From the NCBI GenBank assembly GCA_015680685.1, contig MNCI01030542.1:87357-151356 (forward strand): a stretch of DNA of 64,000 nt, read 5' to 3'. The number at the start of each line of letters is the position of its first letter. The first letter of the stretch is position 1. The notes under the pieces are model-generated. The model worked only from the letters and a program-made list of their open reading frames with translations. It searched no databases and was not told where the DNA came from. Shown piece after piece: positions 1-11,190 of this stretch. A program made the translations under genes and the position numbers. Source of the DNA: Gnetum montanum. Lineage: Eukaryota > Streptophyta > Gnetopsida > Gnetales > Gnetaceae.

Positions 1-83
1 GAGTTTGTGTCAAGCTTAATTTGTAAAAGCAACGACCATACTCGCTAGAGGTTAATGTTAAAGGAAAAACTTTCATGCAATAG

Positions 84-413
84 ATCTCATATCTTACACT
101 CCCAAATCGTTGTTATTATTGTCTTAATCGTAATTATAGAAAAGCTCAATGTCCAAAGCTAGTGGCAAAGATTGAAGCTAAGAGAATTTTAGTTGAACAA
201 GTTAGTAACGAATTAAAAGGAAAAAATATATATTTGGATCTAGGTAATGATAATTTTGAGATGCACCCCTTGGATAATCCTTTTTCTTTGAACCCCAAGA
301 TGATAGATACCGAAGCTATGAATATTGAGACTGCTAATGCTACTAAGAATCCTCAAAACCGAAATGGGACTCCAAATGAAGCTACTGGTGGACGAGAGCA
401 AGTTACTTAGAAA
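84..413 (+). pseudogene. LINE ORF1 C-terminal fragment with decayed zinc knuckle
   Basis: The reading frame runs from just after a stop at 81-83 to a stop at 411-413. Near its start (111-152) it reads C-x2-C-x8-Y-x-x-x-x-C, with flanking NR and QCPK residues. This is the layout of a CCHC zinc knuckle in which the histidine has become tyrosine. LINE ORF1 proteins of plants carry such knuckles and bind the element RNA. The rest is polar and Asn-rich with no recognised domain. It lies about 200 bp upstream of the endonuclease of ORF2 on the same strand, the normal ORF1-ORF2 order, so both belong to one element truncated at the left window edge. The frame has no internal stop, but the element as a whole is dead. 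Confidence 0.6.
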
Positions 414-614
414 ACCTATGCCTCAGTCACACGTGATAAATCCTATTTTTAGCAATTTCCCTAAAGGGTATTGATCCTCGGTTGTTGTTAATGATAATCA
501 TTTCGCTAGCAGAAGAATAGGTGCTCGTTGTCCTTTAGTAAATAGTTTTGAGTCCAATAACTCTTTTAAGGCTTTAGTAGTTGAGGGAGATCCTTCTTCA
601 CCTTTACATCCACA

Positions 615-1296
615 ATGAAGTGTCTCTCTTGGAATGTTAGGGGACTCTTGGATCTCTGTAGAAAATATATAGTTTAGGATTATCTTCGTAGGCATTACTT
701 AGATGTTGCCTTTATTCAAGAAGTTAAAATTCAAGGTTTCCATCTTCAAACTTGTTGTAAGAGTATTTTTTTCTAATAGTTATTATGTTTCTTCTCACTA
801 TGAGCATGGTAAAGGTGGAGCTATAATTCTTCTTCATAGTAAGTGGCAGGGCAGGAGTCTGTTATTGATCATGGTTGTGATAATTTGGGGCATTGTTGTC
901 GGGTTCAGTTACAACAAGCTAATGACATTTTGGGTTTCATTTTTGTTTACACTCCTTGTAGCTAGAATGGCTTGGACACAACTTACCTGCGGCCAATTGG
1001 ATCATTGCAGGAAACTTTAATATGATTGAGAATCTAGAGGATAAATTTGGAGGGCAAAGATGTGGTTTAGACAACAGTGAACTCTCCTTTTGGCTTCCAC
1101 TGAAGAGCAAATTGAATTTGCAGGAAGCTAATGAAAATTACCCTTCTTCTAGTACTTCTAATTGGTTTACTTAGAGCAATGCTAGACAAGGAGACTCCTA
1201 CATTTCGTCTAGGTTGGATAGGGTATACATGTCTGCGAATGCTTCTATCCAATTTACTACCACCAACGGTGCTCTTGTTCATGTAGATTATACCTA
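615..1296 (+). pseudogene. LINE ORF2 apurinic endonuclease domain, broken
   Basis: An ATG at 615 opens with the endonuclease signature SWNVRGL, followed by DVAFIQEVK, which holds the metal-binding glutamate region. The frame then meets stops (after KYIV and after KSIFF) and shifts. Further on, the L1-type pieces GGAIILLHSKW, WIIAGNFNMIE and SRLDRVYMS are readable in order. The usual GDFN motif reads GNFN, so a catalytic aspartate is lost, and the final SDH-type motif is not recognisable. This is the target-cutting domain of a non-LTR retrotransposon. The reverse transcriptase that should follow is missing: after about 1300 the sequence becomes plain AT-rich DNA. Truncated and inactive. Confidence 0.75.
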
Positions 1297-1789
1297 GGTT
1301 CTGTCAAAAGATTTACTGTTCAAAATATCTTCTTTTGAAAAACAAAAAATATTTTGGATCAGCAAAAATACTCAACAAATATAGATTAAAATAATGTGTG
1401 TAAAATTTTTTTAAATTGAAATGATTTGTTTCACAGAATTCACTATAGGTGTTTGAGAAATCTGCAGCAACAAATGAAATTGAAATAATTTTACAAAACT
1501 TTGGAAACTGGAAACTGGAAATTTTTATTATGTCCAAGAAATCACAAAGAATTTGTTGGACGATCACAAAGCCTCAATATATTTTTGAAGAAAGTTGAAA
1601 ACATCATTGATGTAATGCACTAAGCAAATAGGTTTAATTTGAAAGAAAGCAATCAGCAGACTAAAATTAATAATATAATTCAATTGAATGTGAGCCAAAA
1701 ATAGACAAATTAATAGTATAATTTCATTGAATGTGAGCCAAAGATAGACAAAATAAAAAAAATATGTTCTTCATCTTCTATGCTTTGTT
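1297..1789. other. AT-rich stretch without a gene; 43-bp-spaced direct repeat
   Basis: No coding signal is seen. A 27-bp sequence starting ATTGAATGTGAGCC occurs at 1683 and again at 1726 with one base difference, a short two-copy tandem duplication with a 43-bp period. Confidence 0.5.
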
Positions 1790-3165
1790 TGTGTAGTATA
1801 GAAATACACTCTTCTCTTAATAAATTGATCTAACAACCTGTGTCAATAAGGAGATGATGAGGGAGCTTATTCTTGCTCTAGCAATTTGTTTTCTCAAATA
1901 AATAGAAATAGTTGAGAATAGATACTCTTGAGTACTAGATAACAAACCTCTTCTACTAGAATGTAAATAAAAATGTTGTCCCTGATGTGTTCAACCAAAC
2001 TTTAGTCAAGATTTTTAGAGTTTTTCGAAAGAGCCTTTTATTTAAAAGAAAATCCTCTATTACAATATTCCATGACTAAATCCATAATTTTTCTTGATGC
2101 AACCATCCATTTTCTTGTGTAGCATTCATTATCTCTTTAGCATAATTAACATTTTCCATGCGACTTAGTTGTTGAGTATAAGCAATAAATTGACAAAGGG
2201 CTTCAACTTTAAAAGGAAGCAAATCTTCTTCTAAAAGTAAGATATCATAAGAAGTTTGCATTTTCACTTGAAATTCACATACAAAAAACTGTTTTTGAAC
2301 ATGCTCTAATTTTTTTCCAATTATGTGTGAAAAGAAAAGGCTTCCAAACAACACACCCATATAATAATATAGGTTGGACAAGATTGCCAAAAAGTTTTCT
2401 TTTGATCTCCAATGCCAAAATTTATGACCTATTATAATTATTTCTTAGAGCAAATAGAGCTCGCACACCACTTGAAACCCTTTAAACAATAAGGGTATTC
2501 CAACTATAAGTATTGGCAAATTCAACTCCCAAATGTTTATAAGGTTCACATATATCCAGTCTTTTTTCTCTGAGTTAAAAATTGTAATTTCTATTTCTAG
2601 TGTCACAAATTAAAATTTTAGTCTTATCAATATTAACTTTCATACTAGAATGGTTGTAGTAGTCATGGAGAATTTGAAGCATATAATTTAATCATGTAGC
2701 TGGTTTTGCAATCAATGGCACATCATTTGCAAATAGAAGCATGTTCAAAAATAATCCATTCACTGAGATACCATGATGAGAGACACTTTGCATCCATTCC
2801 CCCAATTCATCTATAAATATGCCAAAAAGAGTAAGTGATAAAGGACAACCTTATTTAACTCCAAATAAGCTGTTGATAATTGTTCCTTCTCCAGTAAGAT
2901 TATCTTCAATAAGAATATTAACAATCTCATAGATTCTTTTAGCAACACAAAAGAGATCTTGTGGAATGTTAATGCTATCCAATATCTTCAAAAGGTTATC
3001 TTGAGCAACAAGATCATAAGCCTTGGAAAAATCAACAAAACAGGTAAAAGTTGTATAGTTGGGCCTTTTTGCTTTCTCTACACAATAACACAAAGTTATT
3101 AGATGGTCTAGAGTAGAATGATTCCTCCGTAAGCCCACTTATGATTAAGCAGAAAGACCTTTCAT
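1790..3165 (-). pseudogene. LINE ORF2 reverse transcriptase to C-terminus, broken
   Basis: Read on the minus strand from about 3165. The fragment GLRRNHSTLDHLITL is followed by CFVDFSKAYDL (the first catalytic RT Asp within the FVDF.KAYD motif), then a region equivalent to LSLTLFGIFIDELGEWM, then FANDVPLIAK (the A/YxDD box, with the first Asp changed to Asn), VNIDKTKILI, and LLYGCVVWKP near 2370. The tail around 2080-2390 matches the C-terminal pattern of the same LINE clade (EALCQFIAYTQQL). Several frameshifts and stops interrupt it. It is a 5'-truncated LINE copy lacking the endonuclease. Downstream, about 1790-2040, weak similarity to the C-terminal region of the LINE at 7-9.3 kb suggests the element tail reaches there. 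Confidence 0.8.
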
Positions 3166-3294
3166 TTCTACCCATGAATTTTAGAGGTCAGCCTAAATTT
3201 GCATCAATGAATCAATTCTATCAAATGTGAAAGAAGTTAATTAGTGACCAGCCAAACTTTAAAGATTCATCAAGTTAAAAGGTTTTGAGAATCA

Positions 3295-3390
3295 AAATCA
3301 TAATCTGTATTTTAAATACACATCCTTTTATCATAAAATCTTCTCGTCTGGTGGGACCCTTAAGTGTATTTAAAATACAGATTATGATTT
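3295..3390. repeat. Perfect 27-bp inverted repeat with 42-bp loop
   Basis: Bases 3295-3321 and 3364-3390 are exact reverse complements over 27 bp; the arm ends in AATACAGATTATGATTT on the right. The 42-bp loop contains GGTGGGACCC. The perfect arms would fold into a strong stem-loop. No TIR transposon ends or target duplication could be assigned. A fragment of the left arm plus loop edge (AAATACACATCCTTT) recurs at about 3423. Confidence 0.85.
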
Positions 3391-3519
3391 AAAGGCCTTA
3401 CAATACACCTCCTTTTACCACTAAATACACATCCTTTAAAATTACAGACTGGTACAATGAAAAATCACAACAAAGGATGGTGCGTATGAATAGATAAGCA
3501 TGTGTCACATTGAGCCACA

Positions 3520-3577
3520 TGGACACATTATTTGCAAACAAACAATTGAAGGATGGACACATTTTTTGCAAACAAAC
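3520..3577. repeat. 24-bp direct repeat, 34-bp period
   Basis: The sequence TGGACACATT(A/T)TTTGCAAACAAAC occurs at 3520-3543 and 3554-3577 with one mismatch. It is a small tandem duplication next to the 3295-3390 hairpin. No gene is seen here. Confidence 0.75.
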
Positions 3578-3714
3578 TTTCATCAAAGGTGGAGAACTCT
3601 GTGCTCACAGAGATTTCTTTTTCATATTTTGTTATTAGAAACATTTTGAACAGTTAAAGCTGCCAAAAGATGTAGCTGCACTAGATATGCTCTAAACAAT
3701 TTACTGTATCTTAA

Positions 3715-3906
3715 ATCTATAGCTTTCAAAGCCTAGAATTTACTCATAAGAACAACTTAATGTTTGCACGATATCCGATCTATAGCTTTCAAAGCCTAGA
3801 ATTTACTCATAAGAACAACTTAATGTTCGCACGATATCCGATCTATAGCTTTCAAAGCCTAGAATTTACTCATAAGAACAACTTAATGTTTGCACGATAT
3901 CCGATC
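3715..3906 (+). repeat. Three-copy 63-bp tandem repeat
   Basis: A 63-bp unit beginning ATCTATAGCTTTCAAAGCC is repeated three times in a row (3715-3777, 3778-3840, 3841-3903, plus three bases). The copies differ by about one base (TGTTTG/TGTTCG). Because 63 is divisible by three the unit stays open on the plus strand and reads as a 21-residue repeat starting MFARYPIYSFQSL. There is no sign it is a real protein. The near identity points to a recent or homogenised expansion. Confidence 0.9.
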
Positions 3907-4059
3907 CGTTGTGGAATTTCCCTAGGTGATATGGTTGCCCGACAAGTCTATTATATTGTTACCAGGATTATTTGTTATCAAATATTAACAAATATTCTAT
4001 TTATAGATTCGTAATTAAACCTTTCATCCATTACTAAGTGTTAGTTCATATTTATCATA

Positions 4060-5500
4060 CCTGGTAATTGATGATTGCTGAAATTGCTTAATCATTTGGA
4101 GCTATGATAAAATGGAACATGACCATAAAATTGATTGTTGGACGCATCTAACATTTGCATGGTTGTAAAATTTACTGTTCAAGGTAAAATGTTTCCCGTA
4201 AAAATTGCCTACACACAGTACTCTAACCTTAATTCTGAGATGCTGTAGTGAGTTCACGTTTCTGCCACGAAGCTAGGATGTTAGAGCATTCAGTTGGCAT
4301 GACGGGTAAGAGCTGGGATAGGTAAAGAGAGACTTTGAAATTAAGGCATTTAAAGCTTTAGTTTGAAATGGTTTTGTTGGAACATTTACGCAGCTGAAGA
4401 CAACGACCGATGGAGAATTTCTCAGAAATCCTCACAAAATTTTCTGATATGCTCCTGCTCACAAAATGTTCTCCTAGGCAGTGCAACACGGTTCTCAAGG
4501 GTTCTTATTTTCAGTTTCAGCCTGTCAGGATATTGCATTTCTTCGGTTAATATGAGTCGAAACATTTTTCATGTCTCACCATAAATGATAAATGCATTTA
4601 GGATTTTAGGGTGAACCTTTGAATGCTTTAATGCTTAGATATAACATACTGCTTAGATTTTTATTTTGTGTAGTAGCGTTTACAGGATAAAAACCCCTGT
4701 GCAACCATCAAACATATTCATAATTTATAACCAGGAAGGAAGAATGGTATGTTTTAAATTTGAAACGAAATGAAATTTTATTACGTCTGAGAATACATAG
4801 GATCTATTTATAATATACAAATATGCAATGACTTTCAGCTGGAGCAGGCACATTTGTAACACTTTTCATACTTAAAAATAAATGTTGAGGTCCAATTAGT
4901 ATGTTATATTTTACATGAGTTTTATGAAAGTATGATTACAATTAAAAATAAAACAATAAATAACAAGGTAACTGTTAAAATTACTTGAGGCATGCATTTT
5001 GTGGTTTGTAAGTTTTATAGTTTCAGGTTCAATTCTAGTATGACACATTGTTATATTTTAGTATTGTGTTGACTATATCAGTTAAGTACGTGTAATGGAT
5101 ATAATCAAATAGTTTCAGTTTGAACACCGTAACTGTTAAGTTGACATGATTTTTTTGATTTCATCAGTGATTGTACCGGAAGAAACGATGAAGTATAAAT
5201 TTTTTAAGTCTTCTTGCATTGAGCCAAATTGAAAGTCACATCCGATGATGCAAGTATTTCAAAATATTACCATGTTTGGTACATGACAAACAGGTTGGAG
5301 TTTATGGACGTCAGAGACATACTGAAAGGAGACCAATACAGCATATTTGAATTTGTCAAACAAGATACGGGCAGACTTAAAAGGCATTCTGTAAGGAGAC
5401 GTGTACAGTGTAATGCATACCTTCAGGAAAATTGCTGGCTGGATATATACAAACAACATAGGTGAGATTAGACCATTTCATTCAAAGCGTCCATATGTTG
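4060..5500 (+). repeat. Duplicated segment, copy 1
   Basis: This stretch is collinear with 9600-11190. Shared landmarks in order: GAGCTATGATA(A/G)(A/G)ATGGAACATGA, GGGCATTCAGTTGG-like text, GCTTTAGTTTGAAATGG, the CAAGTATTTCAAAA(T/C)ATTAC(C/A)ATGTTT(G/T)G block, and TACAAACAACATA near the end. Reading frames are not conserved between copies, so it behaves as noncoding or dead-gene DNA. The open frame at 5229-5465 lies inside it and is not preserved in the other copy. One 42-bp block (4819-4860) is inverted relative to the other copy. Confidence 0.75.
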
Positions 5501-5876
5501 AGCATGTCTTCCAGATTATTTTTTTTATATTTACCTTAGAAGGTAGCAACATTTTAGGTTAAAAAACACAAATTTTTCCTAAAAAACAGAGTATTCAGAT
5601 CCACAGATCCATCATGCAGAGGCCTGCCCAAGGTGTCAAGAGAAATCATCCATAAGGATTATTGGTTTGTTAACTATTAATAAAATATTGACTGTCCAAC
5701 AACCTCTGAATAAGATGCAAATTTGATCGCAAAATGTTAAAAAATGAAAAATTTTCATTTTATTTGGGTTGGCTAATAAGATAATGCAATGACCGGGAAT
5801 TTTGTAAATTTGGTTCTATATTATCTTAAAGGTTCAAATTTTCCCCGGAAAGTGTGTCCTCCGTGGAAAAGAACAA
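5501..5876. other. Intergenic stretch, nothing recognised
   Basis: AT-rich sequence with no coding signal or clear repeat between the duplicated segment and the exon-like frame at 5877. Confidence 0.4.
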
Positions 5877-6020
5877 ATGGTATATAAAAGGAGACTCTGG
5901 AGAGCGTTGATAACATTCCACGCGGATAGTGTTGATGTTTTCATATACACCACGGGTGGCAACTCTAATTCATTTGTATCTACGATCCTATGCTTCTTTG
6001 CCTGTCAAGCTTCCCTTAAG
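5877..6020 (+). CDS. Possible partial exon of an unrecognised gene
   Basis: A 48-codon frame starts at ATG 5877, contains the hydrophobic stretch SNSFVSTILCFFACQASLK, and ends exactly at GTGAGT (6021-6026), a good plant splice donor after an AAG. TTGGNSNSFVSTIL faintly recalls the membrane segment after the PGG motif of plant ankyrin-repeat membrane proteins, but this is too weak to name. No following exon could be found before the LINE fragment at 6600. It could be an isolated gene fragment or chance. Confidence 0.2.
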
Positions 6021-6026
6021 GTGAGT

Positions 6027-6599
6027 TAAAAAAAAACATTTTTCTAATATTACATATACATGTAGCATGAAATTAAATGGTGTAAATGTTAATTCAAATT
6101 AAGAGGGTGTATTCTTAAATTAGTTCTTCATGTTGGTATTGAGAGAGATTGTTAAGAAATAACAATGTCTACATTGTAGTTTTATTAAATATTAACATAT
6201 AAATGCCAATATTGATAATTAGAAAAAGTTAAAAAATCCAGAGAAATGGATTGTTAAATATTGGCAATTATTAAAGACTTTGAAGGTAACTTTGGAGAGA
6301 TCAAAGGAAGTTTTGGAAAATTTAAATCACATCTTAAGATTAATTTAGAAAAGTTGAGAAGAGTTGGAAAAACCAAGAGACATCTAAAGATTGATTTAGG
6401 AATAGCTTTTTTGTTAGGCAAATAACCGCATGTATTTATTGTAATGAAGTTTAATAAAATTGTATCAATTGTTTGCTTGAGTTAGTCAACTCAGTTGGCA
6501 AGGGCTTAGGAGTCATTTTCTTTTCTATACTTTTGATATGTAGTTGATTTTCTATTAATTATTTATGCTCCATTGCATTGATAGTTCTCCTTGATTTTC
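6027..6599. other. AT-rich stretch, nothing recognised
   Basis: Two related purine-rich pieces occur here (AAGATTAATTTAGAAAAG near 6330 and AAGATTGATTTAGGAATAG near 6390), suggesting a short old duplication. No gene is seen. Confidence 0.4.
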
Positions 6600-6915
6600 C
6601 CAACAAAATGCTTCTAAAAGAGGCTTTTGGTAGAAATTCCAAGATACAGTTACAAAGGAAATTAGCACCATGGTGCAACACAAAGTTGTCTTTGGTTTCA
6701 ATGATTAACTATGTTAAGCACCTCATGCAAAGAATTCCTGCGCAAGGAGCTTTTTAGAAAGGAGGAAAAAAAGTTCTATAAATAGTTTGACAAATTTTAT
6801 TTGGAGTGGATTTTCAAAGCCTATAAAAATACCTCTTACTAAGTGGAATCCTATCAACAACCTAGTGCACAAAGGTGAATGGCTTGTGCTTATGTTTGAC
6901 CCCTTGATCAAACAT
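6600..6915 (+). pseudogene. L1-type LINE reverse transcriptase C-terminal fragment
   Basis: Plus-strand text reads, with one frameshift near 6755, RKLAPWCNTKLSL, then INYVKHLMQRIPAQ, then NSLTNFIWSGFSKPIKI and LTKWNPINNLVHKGEW. This is the post-RT region of plant L1 elements (typically K-W, LSLAGR, V-L--IP, FIW-G, W..IC.PK.-GGLG). It is an isolated 300-bp fragment, with the palm domain missing. It lies head-to-tail against the tail of the minus-strand LINE that begins at about 6985. Confidence 0.65.
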
Positions 6916-6984
6916 TAGTTGCTAAAACAATATGCCACATTATGTTACTACTAGTTAAATATGCACAAAATGATAAAGGAAAAA

Positions 6985-9290
6985 ATGATTAAAATGAAAT
7001 GAATCTTTATTATGTCCAAAGACCCATAGTACTATTGGATATATATTACATTTTCATGAAAAATAAAGATACACTATATAAATTGATCAAGCAACAATTG
7101 GGGCATTAAAAACAAATCATACAAGTTTTTTGTTGTAACATTATAACGTTGTCTCAAATGGGTAGTTATGGCACAAGAAAGAAACACATGTTATTTATAT
7201 TCAAGGGCTCTTGATCTACACAACCTACAAATGCACTCTTCTTAGGGGAGTTGAAGCTATCTTTCATTTTCAATTCTAAAATAATGAGAACTTAAGTGAA
7301 GTTTGCTAATGAGAATAGTAGTTGAGAGATAGTAAGCTTCTATATCTAGTTTATTAGATCTAATGTGGTGTAAATAAAAGTGCCTCTTACCTTCCACATT
7401 AGTCCACATCTATGTTCAAATCTTCAACTTGACTAGTTAACAAACAAGCATGGGATTTTGTTGCATGTCCTCTCAAAAGATATTCTATTTTCTCAACTAT
7501 TGCATCATGTGAAAATACTAACCATAGTATCATGAATCTTCAAGAATTGCTTTAGAGAATTTATGTAGCCTTGAGATATGTAAGCTATGAGTGTATGTAA
7601 TGAATTGACACAAGGTTTTTGTTTTTAAAGGTAATAAATCAGATCTACATAATAACATTAAGTAAGTTGTTTACATCTTCACCTTTAACTTATCAAGAAG
7701 AAAAGTTTTTTTTCACTCTTTCAATATCTTTTCAAAGTTTAGTATTGAGTCCAAGTCCCCAAGTAACACATCCATACAATACAGTAGGAAAGATGATAGT
7801 TTGAAACTTTTGTTTTCTGACCTTCCAAGCCCGAAGTCTTAAATTCTTGTACTTTTGTTTGAAATCATAGAGAGCCTTGAAACCTTTTTCTATTTTTTCT
7901 TTATTGTACTTCCCCCACATATAATTGTTCATATAAATGAGACCCAAATATTTAAAAAAATCTACTATTTGCACATTGGTACCTCCAAAATGGAAGTCAT
8001 AATAGTTATTTCTTGTACCCTAGATCATCAATTTGGTTTTATCTATATTCACTTGAAGATCAAATAAATGACAATAATTTCCTAAAATTTGCAAGATATT
8101 TTGCATACGTTTTGCCATAATGGAGATCAAGTTAGCATCATCTACATATAAAATAAGATTCATTGCTTGGGATCTAATTTTGACAGCATGATTATCTTGC
8201 CTATTGCACAACCATTCTTGCATTTCATCAATAAAGATACCAAAAAGAGTTGAAGAAGGTGGACAACCTTGCTTAACTTCAATTTTGCTTTGGAATTAAA
8301 ATTTTTTCTTTGAATTATTGTTTATAATTTCAATAATCACTTCCTCATACAATCTTGTTGTTGTAATCAAATCTAAAGCGAGGCCAATTTTATGCAAGTG
8401 CAACCATAGTTTTGTGTAGATCTTTGAATCATATGCTTTTGCAAAATCAATAGAACAAATAAAAACATTTTTATTAGGCATTTTTGCAAACTTCATGTAG
8501 TATCTAAGAGTAACTAAATGATCAATGGTAGAGTGATTTTGTTTGAAACCTTCTTGACATCTTTGTCTTGACTTAGTTACCTTCAGCTCAAGAACTGATT
8601 CTCTTTTCTAACAAAGTGTACAATAACTTAGCAAAAATATTCCTCACAATGATCATTCCATAATTGTTCAAATTATTTTTATTCCCCTTTTTATATAACA
8701 ATATAACTTTACTAGTTTTTCAATATTGATTTAATTCTTGCTCTGTTGGTGAATTTAATTTATGCCAAATTTCTCTATGAATAGTAGATCCTGCCCACTT
8801 TAATAATTATACATATAAACCATCTAGCCAGATGCTAACTTTTTAATACCCTCTATAACTTCATCAAGAGTAAATTGGAGAGGTGCTTGTTGTACAATAG
8901 TAGTAGAATTATCATCTTGTCTTATAAATAGCTTATTGTAAAATAAGCAAATATCTTAAAAAGAAAATTAAATGACGAAGAGGCTTTATGGCGAAAACAT
9001 TGTCAAAACTATCTAGGTTCCATTTTAATCGTGTAAACAAAATATTCATGTTGTTCCCTCATAAATTTCCTTCTCTTAGTTCTAATCAAGCATTTATATG
9101 CCTTAAACTTTGTCTATAACTCTAATTTGTATTCTTAATATTTTGTGCAACATGTATGCAATCTTTATCATACCAAGTATTATGAGCACCTTGTTGTGTA
9201 TACATAACTTGCTTAGGTGCTATAAGAAACAATTGAAATTTGCAACAAAAATTCAACTTGATGATGACAGACTCCACTAAATGATTAAGG
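6985..9290 (-). pseudogene. LINE ORF2: reverse transcriptase through C-terminal zinc motif
   Basis: Read on the minus strand from about 9290: a linker with AHNTWYDKDCIHVAQ; RT palm pieces ICSIDFAKAYDS near 8440 (first catalytic Asp), LILYVDDANLIS near 8150 (intact YVDD box) and VNIDKTKLMI; then KYLGLIYM and VLYGCVTWGLGLNTKL (about 7760-7970). About 500 bp later an R-L-C-R-S-R-A-L..H-V-F-L-S-C pattern near 7190-7270 resembles the C-terminal cysteine/histidine motif of the same LINE clade. Multiple stops and shifts break it. Same clade as the copy at 1.8-3.2 kb but longer; the endonuclease is missing. It copied RNA into DNA at nicked target sites when active. Confidence 0.8.
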
Positions 9291-9599
9291 GTATGTTAAA
9301 AAAATAGATCATTCTTGTGGTGAACACATTAAATTTGAGAGCATGTTGAGGTTTAGAATTGGTGTGGGTGACATGAGTTATTTTTGATACCATGGTTGGA
9401 AAGGGTCTTCATTTGGTTTCAGTGAATGTTGAATTTAATTTTTCCTCTGAAATTTTTTATAAATATTTTATTATTTATAAAAAGTTGCTATTTTTTGGCT
9501 GCTCAACTTATCGTATCTTGTGGTGCTGTTCGTTAGTGATGATTTCTGGGGAAAGACAGAACCTTCCATTTGAAAATCCATAGAGATTAAATGGCGTCA

Positions 9600-11190
9600 A
9601 GATTACACTGTTGCAGCTGAAGTTACTTTAAGCATTTAGAGCTATGATAGGATGGAACATGATTATAAAATTGCTTGTCGGGAAGGTTCTAACATTTACA
9701 GGGTTGTAAAATTAACCATCCAAGGTAAAATGCTTCTTGACCCTGAGCTTAATTTTCACACGCTTTAGCGTGTTACGTTTCCGGTAGAAACTTCGATGTA
9801 AGGGCATTCAGTTGGCGGCTAAGAGTTTGCAAGAGGCAGAGAAAGACTCTGATGCTTGAAATGAGCGAATTTATAGCTTTAGTTTGAAATGGGTTCTGTT
9901 GGAATATTTATGCAGCAGAGCAGCCAAATACCAATGGAAAATGTATCAGAAATGATATGCCACTGCTTCACAAAATTTTCACCCAGGCATGCAACACAGG
10001 GTCCTCTTATTTTCAGGAGATTGAGGTTTTTGTTTTTTGTTTTTTTTCAGTTGCAGCTTTTTTCACATGTCACCATAAATGCTAAATTCATTTAGGGTGA
10101 ACCTTTCAATGTCTTAATTCTTAGCTACAACACTCCTTGAATTTTTCTCGTGTAGTAGCTAATACAAGATAAAGACCTGTAGCGAATATATTCAGAATTT
10201 ATAACTAACCAGGAAGGAAAACTGGTTATACTACTGGCAGGTAATAAATATTGTATATCTTATATTTTTATTTTCACTGGTGTTATAAGATGCAAATGTA
10301 TTATTATGGTAAGTAATAAATGCAATTGATCTAGTTACAAATGTGCCTACCCTAGCCAAAAGCCATTGCATATTTGCTGAAAACTCAAATTGATAGGTTT
10401 TGGTGCAGTTGAAGGCCAAAGAATCCACACATCTCATGTAATTGGAGAGCTGATTCAATAAATTGACCTATTTTATGCATTGGAAAAAGTTCATGTAAAT
10501 CTTGCATTGCAACATTTCCATGGCTTCTCTATGATGCAGTGGTAGGGCAACAACAAAGGAGATGTTGTTTATCTTCCAAAGCTCCTATAACACACATGTA
10601 TGATTTTCTATTACAATGTTAGCCTATCTTCTGGTTTCAATCCTCAAATGGCAAGAACTCAGCTTTTTAAAAGTATACATAGTAAATGCTTGCATTCTAG
10701 TAACTTTTCTGGTCAAGTATCATTGAAAAGGAGAAAAAATGTCCTACATTTCTTTGAGAATCGTAAATATGTTAGAATTACAGTGTTAAACAACATTCTG
10801 AAATAAAATGGTAAATAGCAAGGTAACTATTAAGTTGCAAAATGATTTATTAATTTCATCTTTGATTGCATTGGAATAAAGGATAAAGTATAAATCTTAA
10901 AAGTCTTCTTCTCCAATGAAGCTACATTAAAAGTCGCTTCAGATACAAGTATTTCAAAACATTACAATGTTTTGTACATAAATATTAGGTTTGAGTTCAT
11001 CCAAGTTACATACCTAAAGGAGACAAGTACAACACATTTGAATTTACTAAACAAGAGAAGTACAAATTTAAAAAGTATACTGGAAGGAAACTTGTACAAT
11101 GTAAAAGACTTATGGAAGGAGACATGTAGCCATTTACAAACAACATAATTCTTTGGTAGAGTACCATGGATGCCTATATACAAGTTTAAA
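9600..11190 (+). repeat. Duplicated segment, copy 2
   Basis: Collinear with 4060-5500 and about 5.6 kb away, with the LINEs between the two copies. It is slightly longer: it carries roughly 250 bp (about 10420-10780) without an obvious counterpart in copy 1. The open frames at 9889-10095 and 10600-10806 are not conserved in copy 1. Bases 10334-10375 match 4819-4860 only as reverse complement (42 bp, 6 differences, all transitions), so one copy has a small local inversion. Confidence 0.75.

Noticed and set aside
3760-4014. 84-codon frame with a 21-residue triple repeat as a repeat protein
   Set aside because: The repeat is exact at DNA level and ends abruptly. There is no coding bias and no start context outside the repeat.
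5229-5465. 78-codon frame inside duplicated segment copy 1 as a gene
   Set aside because: The matching region of copy 2 does not keep the frame, and no domain is recognised.
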